Source: Turnera subulata
Lineage: Eukaryota > Streptophyta > Magnoliopsida > Malpighiales > Passifloraceae
Length of the DNA: 64,000 nucleotides
NCBI GenBank assembly: GCA_028386065.3
Contig: JAKUCV010007115.1
Location: forward strand, 1-64,000
Direction: 5' to 3'
Of this stretch, positions 57,572-64,000 are shown one piece after another. The first letter of the stretch is position 1, and each line of letters begins with the position of its first letter. A program made the position numbers and the translations under genes. A model generated the notes under the pieces. It searched no databases. It was not told the origin of the DNA and worked only from the letters and a program-made list of their open reading frames with translations.

Positions 57572-60500
57572 ATGGCAGTAGATCCTAAAAATGTCGAGTC
57601 TGTTATTTCAAAAATCTCGAGTTCATCTACCTCAGGTTCAGGTGTGATTGCACAATCAAAAGCCTTAGACCCTGCGACTCATCCCCTGTCTCAAGCCCAC
57701 CACCACATCTCCATAAAACTCACTGAAACCAATTATGTGTATTGGAGAGCACAGATGGAACCATTCTTGGTTGGGCAAGGAGTCATGGGGTATATTGATG
57801 GTTCTTATCCCTGTCCCGTTAAGACGATTCTGCCCATCAATGAAGGCGATTTACCTGAGACCAATCCCAACTATGTTCGTTGGGTTCAACAGGATAACCT
57901 CATCCTTAGTGCTATCCTCTCGTCTGTAACAGTGGAAGTCTTTTCCATTGTTGTGAACAAGAAGACATCTCGTGATGCCTGGCTTGCCTTGGAGGAATCT
58001 CTCGCCTCACCGAACAACACAAGGGTTATGGCCATTCATATGGCACTTCAACGGCTTGAACAACAATCTGATGAGCCTGTTCTTCGGTTTCTTAATCGAG
58101 CCAAGCGGCTGGCTGATGAAATGGCTGCTTCTGGTAAACCTTTATCAATTACTGATTTTAATGTTTATGTGTTCAGGGGACTCAAGACAGAGTACAAGCC
58201 TCTTGTTTCCTCTCTTCAAACTCGTGTCGAGCCCGTCACTTTCTCTGAGTTACAAAGTCTCCTAATGAGCCATGAGTTCATCTATGATGATCCTCTCAAG
58301 GCACTCAATATTGATTCACCAGCCCAAGCCCCTGATTCATCTCCTGTTCCTCCTATATCTCCTGTGGTTCACACGGTCCAACGTTCTGAATCCACTCCTA
58401 GTCGCGGCCGTGGAGGATATCGGGGTCGTGGCCGTGGAGGACGTGGGTCTGGCCGTGGTTCATTTTCTGGTCGAGGACAGTCCTCTCGTCCAAATTGGAA
58501 TTATGATGCAGGGAGACTAAAGTGTCAAATCTGTGGTCGTTTTGGGCATGGTGCATGGCAGTGCTACCAGCGCACGCCTATGCCACAACCTAGTGCACAC
58601 ACGGCCCAACCTATGGTTCCATCCTCTCCTCTTGGCTCTGTTCCGTCTACATGGTTTCCGGACACTGGTGCATCACATCATGTGACATCCGACTATAGTC
58701 AATTCTATCAGTATGATGATTATAATGGAGGAGATTCCTTACAGGTTGGCAATGGAGCGCATCTCCCCATCTCTGGTATTGGCTCTCAAACCTTGCACAC
58801 ATCTATTAAACCTTTACATCTCCAAAATATTTTACATGTACCTTCTATTACTAAATCGCTCCTTTCAGTCCAAAAATTTACTCAAGATAATGGTGTCTTT
58901 TTTGAGTTTCATCCAACATATTTTTGTGTCAAGGACCAGGTAACCAAGACCACCATTCTCACCGGTCCGAGCATTAATGGCTTGTACCAGTTTCCTTTCC
59001 TTCCAATAAAACGGGGACTAGAAGCTTTCCTTGCTGTTCGGGTTGAATCTCTTGTTTGGCACCGTCGTTTGGGTCATCCTCATGACCGAGTCCAGAAGCA
59101 GATTTTGGCGAGCCAGGATCTTCCTGTTCTTCCTAGTTCGAGTCATCAGTCTTGTGTTCATTGTCCCTTAGGCAAATTGTCCAAGTCGCATCTTCCCATT
59201 TCCAATAAACGGGCTCAGCGCCCATTAGAACTACTCTATTCTGATGTTTGGGGACCCTCTCCAACTCCTAGTTGTGATGGTCATTTATATTATGTCCTTT
59301 TCTTAGATGATTTCAGTAAGCATCTTTGGTATTTTCCCATTAAACACAAGTCTGAAGTATTTCATCTTTTTCCACTTTTTCAACAATCGGTTGAACGACA
59401 ATTTGATACAAAGATTAAAGCCGTACAAAGTGACTGGGGTGGTGAGTATCGAAAATTAAATAAATATTTTGCTACTAAAGGAATCCACCATCGCATCATG
59501 TGTCCTCATACTCATGAATAACAGGGAGCCATAGAACGTAGGCATCGTCATATAGTGGAAACCGGGTTAACTTTACTTGCCACTGCAAACATTCCAAAGA
59601 AATTTTGGCACTTTGCTTTTGAAACGGCAGTGTTTCTAATTAATCGAATGCCCTCACCTGTCACGGCCAATATCTCTCCTTTTCAGCTACTTTTTCATCA
59701 AGTTCCAGACTACACGTTCCTTAGAGTTTTTGGGTGTTTATGCTTTCCTTTCCTACGCCCATACAATAAACACAAAGTAGATTTTCACTCCACTTCTTGT
59801 GTCTTCCTAGGTTATAGCCCACATCACCTAGGCTATCGCTGTTATGACCCTAAGAAACGGCGGTTCTATATCTCGCGTCATGTCAAATTCATAGAACATG
59901 TTTTTCCATTCTCTAGTGAACAGGAACGATCATCGCCAGCTTCGATCCCTGCTGATACCTGGACGACAGTGCCTCTCACAGTATTCTTTCCTGCTCTACA
60001 GCAAGGACAACGTTCTACTCCTTCTCCTACACAGACACCCTCTTCTCCTCGGACACCGCTATCGTCTCCTTCTCAGGTACTAGATACAACTCCAAATACT
60101 TCCTCCTCTGCACCTTCTCCTACTTCTTCTTCCTCTCCTGTATTGCCTCCTTCATCACCTGTCGCAAGTCCTACCCCGAGTCCACCACCGGTTACACAAC
60201 ACCCTATGGTCCTGCGTCAAAATCGAAAACCACCAACTCGCTACTCTCCCACTACAAACACAGCTGTTATTTCTTCCAATCCTGAAACTGAGCCAACTTG
60301 TTTTACTAGTGCAAATAAATGCAAGGAATGGCGCCAAGCCATGGTTGAGGAGATGAATGCTTTGGTTGTAAACCAAACATGGGACCTTGTTCCTTTTCAA
60401 ACTGGTATGAATTTAATTGGGTGCAAGTGGGTATATAGAATCAAAAGGAAATCTGATGGAAGCATCGAACGCTATAAAGCGAGACTAGTTGCCAAGGGGT

Positions 60501-61819
60501 TCCATCAACGGGCTGGAATAGATTACTGTGAAACGTTCAGCCCTGTTGTTAAACCCACTACAATTCGGCTTGTCCTCTGTGTGGCCCTCTCTCACCGCTG
60601 GACGATGAAGCAACTTGATATACGCAATGCGTTTTTGCATGGAAAATTGAAAGAACCAGTATATATGACGCAACCGCAAGGCTTCATTGACATGACTAAG
60701 CCGAACCATGTCTGTTTACTGCGTCGATCTCTGTATGGCCTGAAACAGGCTCCCAGAGCGTGGTACTCCCGCTTAACAGAGTTTCTGGTTACACATGGCT
60801 TTCAGGTGTCACGCTCGGATCCCTCTCTTCTTATTTATAATCACTCTGGTATCCGGGTCTTCTTCCTTATTTATGTGGATGATATCATTGTTACTGGAAG
60901 TGATACTGTTTTTGTAGAAAATTTACTGCTGCAGTTGGGACGCACTTTCTCACTCAGGGATCTTGGTAAACCAGCTTATTTTCTGGGGGTTGAAGTCAGC
61001 CCTATGCCAACTGGTGTCTTACTCACTCAAAAGAAATATATCCGGGATCTCTTAGTGAAAGCTGGAATGGAAACTTGCAAGCCCGTGCTCACTCCTGCAT
61101 CTACTTCGGTTATCTTGCGACAGCATGACGGGGAACCACTATCTGATCCAACCTCTTATCGTCAATTGGTTGGTTCCCTTCAATATTTAGCTATTACCAG
61201 GCCGGACATATCCTTCTCTGTGAATAAAGTAAGCCAATTCATGTCAGCTCCCACTCAAACTCATCTCGTTGCGGTAAAGCGCATACTCCGTTATTTGAAG
61301 GGCACTGCAACTTATGGACTTCAACTAAACCGAACAAGCAGAACTGATATACAAGTATATACTGATGCAGACTGGGCCGGCAGTCCGGATGACAGAAAAT
61401 CAACGGGGGGTTTCATGGTCTTCTTTGGTGGCAATCTCATTGCCTGGGCGTCCCGAAAACAGCGAACTGTGGCAAGATCCTCCACGGAAGCTGAGTACAA
61501 GTCAATGGCGGATGGAACAGCTGAATTGATGTGGGTTAAGAATCTGCTAGTGGAGTTGGGCATCCCTATTCGACGACCGACATTGTGGTGTGATAATTTG
61601 GGAGCAACATTCCTTAGTCATAATCCAGTTTTAAAAGCACGAACCAAACATGTTGAGATAGACTTTCACTTTGTACGGGAGCAAGTCACTGAAGGAAAAC
61701 TGCAGGTCCAATTTATTGGCAGTGAAGACCAGCTGGCTGATATTCTCACCAAAGCTCTTGCCACAACTCGCTTTCAACAACTAAGAACCAAACTCAACCT
61801 TTGTTCTTCCCCCGGCTGA
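57572..61819 (+). pseudogene. gag-pol: Copia gag-pol polyprotein with one in-frame stop
   Basis: A single frame of 1416 codons with one TAA at 59519-59521. Gag spans about 1-330, with an Arg/Gly tract and the zinc knuckle CQICGRFGHGAWQC. The protease has WFPDTGASHH. Pre-integrase has WHRRLGHPHD. The integrase has SDVWGP and QSDWGGEYRK, then the stop, then the IERRH block carrying the catalytic Glu. The RT has YVDDIIVTG and RNase H has YTDADWAGS, SSTEAEYKS and the LADILTKAL end. The stop therefore truncates the product just before the last catalytic residue of integrase, leaving RT and RNase H untranslated unless the stop is read through. Everything else appears undamaged, so the lesion is recent. 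Confidence 0.95.
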
Positions 61820-61832
61820 GTTTGCGGGGGGG
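61820..61832 (+). other. Polypurine tract
   Basis: G-rich run (GCGGGGGGG) ending directly before the 3' LTR. This is the expected plus-strand primer position. Confidence 0.8.
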
Positions 61833-62072
61833 TGTTAGTGATAAGAGTTAGTATTGTAATATAACACGCTCTGACCTGCATGCATCTGGATAGGTTTGAT
61901 AGCTAAGGATTGTTATACTACTATGAGCTGTGCTTGTTATCTGTACACCTGTAACATGTATCTCCAAAGGTGTTTGAGACCTAATATAACTTTACTACTA
62001 AGGCTATAATAACATCACAGAGGACATCAGTTTGATGTACTCGATTCACACCATTATTCGTGTGTCTCCATA
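61833..62072 (+). repeat. Copia 3' LTR (240 bp)
   Basis: Same length as the 5' LTR, with one substitution at 61986. It is followed by the target duplication CAGAT. Confidence 0.96.
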
Positions 62073-62292
62073 CAGATTTACTCCACGAAAGTTTGGTATC
62101 AGTTGTTGCTTTGTGTTGTTCGATTGCTTAGTTTCTGTTATATGTTTATTTTGTTGTATTCTTTTTACTTGTGCACTTGTAATTTTCTTGAAATTCTAGA
62201 GTTGATGACTCTAGCATCTATCCAAATGTATTTTATTTTATAATTAATGAAATAATATATTTCGAAAAAAAAAAATAATCCAGGAACCTGGG

Positions 62293-63166
62293 AATGGGCT
62301 TATGGAAAGAAACTTGGAAAACACGACAGCCATAGTTAAAGGCCCATTCCCGGTACTCTCGTAAAGTCGTAATGGCCAGTGGCAGGGCCAATTTTTATGT
62401 TCATTTTCCTTTGACGTCTGTCTTACTCTAGAAAAAAGGAAAAGAAAGAGTGTCAGATCTTCTGACCGCTGAGAGAGGGGAGAAAAGAAACAGAGAAAAA
62501 TGAACAATACAACCCAACTCTACAGGAGAAGGCAAGGAAATGATAGCTGCATAGTGATCGGCCGACACTTATAAACTACAAGTATTTATTAACTTTTCAT
62601 AAGTGCGCATTCAATTTTCTTCACGACCTATTCTCTAACCACGTCCTAAATACATCAGTCACTGCAAAACAACGATTTGGATAGTGATACTTGGCCCTTC
62701 GGACTTCGAAGGAGCAGAATTGGACAACAGGCCAACCTCATTTACTGACAAAAATCGGCATAGGATTTTGAGATGTTAGCGTCTCATTTTACCTTGGAAC
62801 TCTCGTCCTGTATTCATTTTCAAACGCAAAAACCATCGTTTCTACATTATTCATTTTCAACCACAAAACCCCTCACGATCTGCCTTGCCGACCTTAAAGA
62901 GGTCTTAAAACAAGCATAAAATTTGTCCAGAAAACAAGGATTAATAAACCCATATAAAGACCATAGAACAATAAACTGTTAACTTTATGTATCCAAACTT
63001 GACAGAAATCAAACAGTGCGAGAGTTGTGTCCACTTGAGTTTTCAATACGCAAGCTATAATTGCTCCTGGGGTAAAAAAAAAAAAAAGAAAAAAAACTAA
63101 TCATAAAAGGGCTTTCCAATTAAATTGGAAAAACAACCTTTAAAAGCAAATAAGCCCAATGTCAAC
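62293..63166. other. Intergenic and eIF5A 3' UTR
   Basis: AT-rich. The part next to 63166, including the A-run near 63075-63090, is probably the 3' UTR of the minus-strand eIF5A gene. Nothing else recognised. Confidence 0.5.
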
Positions 63167-64000
63167 CTAATTCTTTGGGCCAATGTCCTTGAGAGCACAG
63201 ATCTGCTCCTCCCCCATGGCAGACATGACAGTGACAACAAGATCTTTCCCCTCGGCAAAACCATCCTTAATCTGCAACCATCATCAATTAATTGATTTGT
63301 GTCAGTAGCCATACAAGAAACGAGACAGGACAACAAATTTTTACAACAAAGGAAAGACTTGCAAAGCCAAAGAAAGTTTCAATTATCTACTTGTGAACTG
63401 TTTAAAACAAAAAGAAAGACTTGCAAGGAAAAGAAAATTTCAACTATCTACTTGTGTGTATGATATGGGTTATCACTTAAAAGAGTGATCAATCGTAAAC
63501 CATAAGCAATGATCAAACACAAAACATACTCGAGGAACAAAAGCAAAGCTGGTTGGCAAGCACAACAAAACACAAAACATACGCAAGGAACAAAAGCAAA
63601 GCTGGTTGGCAAGCACAACAGAGAGCGGATAGGAAGCAAAAGTAGATTGAATTTATACCTGGGAAAGGAGATTATCATCAGTTGGGAGCCTCAAATCATC
63701 CTTGGTGTTACCGTTTTCAGTAAGCAAACTCACCTGAGAATAATAAAGTAAAATAGCCAATTAGCATCAACTGCAGAACCCAAATAAACTAGAGCCAAAA
63801 AAGTAAGAAAACCCCAAGAATCCACCATCAGAGATAGGAAAGAAAAGGAACTTACAAATCCATCCTCCGAAATATCAATCAGCTGGTAGTCAGTACGATT
63901 GACATGGGGAACCTACACAGGAAAAAAAGGAGAAAATCGTTGATTAGTTAGTTACTTGTTAAGCTCAAGTAAACTACATGATTTAACAGTAATCACAACA
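63167..64000 (-). CDS. eIF5A: Translation factor eIF5A, C-terminal part (gene continues beyond the window)
   Basis: Three exons are visible: 63856-63912, 63659-63733 and 63167-63271, all GT-AG and in phase 0. They encode the last 78 residues, the OB-fold domain: VPHVNRTDYQLIDISEDGF, then VSLLTENGNTKDDLRLPTDD, then IKDGFAEGKDLVV and MGEEQICALKDIGPKN. eIF5A helps ribosomes through difficult peptide bonds and aids termination. Its hypusine lysine lies in the N-terminal part, which is outside this window. No lesion is visible in the exons, and family identity is very clear. Confidence 0.96.
63348..63455. repeat. Direct repeat in an eIF5A intron (about 47 bp, period about 61)
   Basis: GAAAGACTTGCAA followed by AATT/AACTATCTACTTGTG occurs twice in the intron before the last exon. 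Confidence 0.75.
63515..63619. repeat. 53-bp tandem duplication in the same eIF5A intron
   Basis: AACACAAAACATAC followed by GGAACAAAAGCAAAGCTGGT and TGGCAAGCACAAC occurs twice with two or three differences. It lies between the last two exons. Confidence 0.9.

Larger units (their letters stand above)
57308..62072 (+). mobile_element. Young Ty1/copia retrotransposon (Retrofit/Ale-like), 4765 bp
   Basis: LTRs of 240 bp at each end differ at one base (57461 G versus 61986 A). The 5-bp duplication CAGAT flanks it at 57303-57307 and 62073-62077. A primer-binding site follows the 5' LTR and a polypurine tract precedes the 3' LTR. One polyprotein frame spans 57572-61819, broken by a single stop. 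The lineage call rests on recognition of the gag and protease style. It sits inside the LINE-like element, so it is the younger of the two. Confidence 0.95.
56662..62276 (+). mobile_element. Short poly(A) retroelement (LINE-like) split by a copia insertion
   Basis: AATCCAGGAACCTGGG occurs at 56646-56661 and at 62277-62292, a 16-bp target duplication. The right end carries an A-run after TAATATATTTCG, a typical plant LINE tail. Removing the copia element (57308-62072) and one copy of its 5-bp duplication leaves about 840 bp. The left part holds an open frame (56808-57326, running into the LTR) that I do not recognise. No endonuclease or RT is present. It is either a strongly deleted LINE, a non-autonomous relative, or a retrocopied transcript. 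Confidence 0.8.

Overview
The window is nuclear DNA from a flowering plant, most likely a eudicot. It is AT-rich, its genes have many GT-AG introns, and the gene families are plant ones: a class II formin, a plant CDK-like kinase with an N-myristoylation motif, a plant HNH-domain protein and eIF5A. Ty1/copia, plant L1-type LINE, tRNA-derived SINE, MULE and PIF/Harbinger elements fill the space between genes. I cannot name the species.

Layout: 1-4986 is the 3' part of a Ty1/copia element (gag end, intact pol, 3' LTR) on +. 5486-10399 is a decayed element related to it on -, with short LTRs, a 5-bp target duplication, two arrays of small palindromes and a stranded LINE 5' fragment. 11281-11472 is a SINE. 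11947-13376 is a long-TIR MULE with a perfect 9-bp duplication. 16136-17167 is a single-exon membrane-protein gene. 20217-30579 (-) is a 17-exon class II formin of 1629 aa. 35581-39816 (-) is a 9-exon CDK-like kinase of 684 aa. 41234-43834 (-) is a LINE that carries only ORF1, with a perfect 17-bp duplication. 45789-46103 is a probable MITE.

46519-52278 is a 5.8-kb PIF/Harbinger element with a broken transposase gene, a broken Myb-like accessory gene and a third, intact ORF. That ORF resembles the RNase H1 hybrid-binding (viroplasmin-type) domain followed by a C-terminal membrane segment. 52894-53031 (-) is a SINE with an 18-bp duplication. 54272-56364 (-) is a 3-exon HNH-domain gene of 181 aa. 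56662-62276 is a short poly(A) retroelement interrupted by a very young copia element (57308-62072), whose two LTRs differ at one base. 63167-64000 (-) holds the last three visible exons of eIF5A.

The host genes are unrelated housekeeping or signalling genes with no operon-like organisation. Formin acts in actin assembly, the kinase in signalling or transcription-type CDK functions, and eIF5A in translation. The unusual content lies in the transposable elements: the three-ORF Harbinger element, the ORF1-only LINE, the palindrome arrays, and a tail-to-tail copia pair able to form hairpin RNA. Exon boundaries were found by eye from GT/AG sites. Every multi-exon gene given here stays in frame across all its junctions, which is strong internal support.
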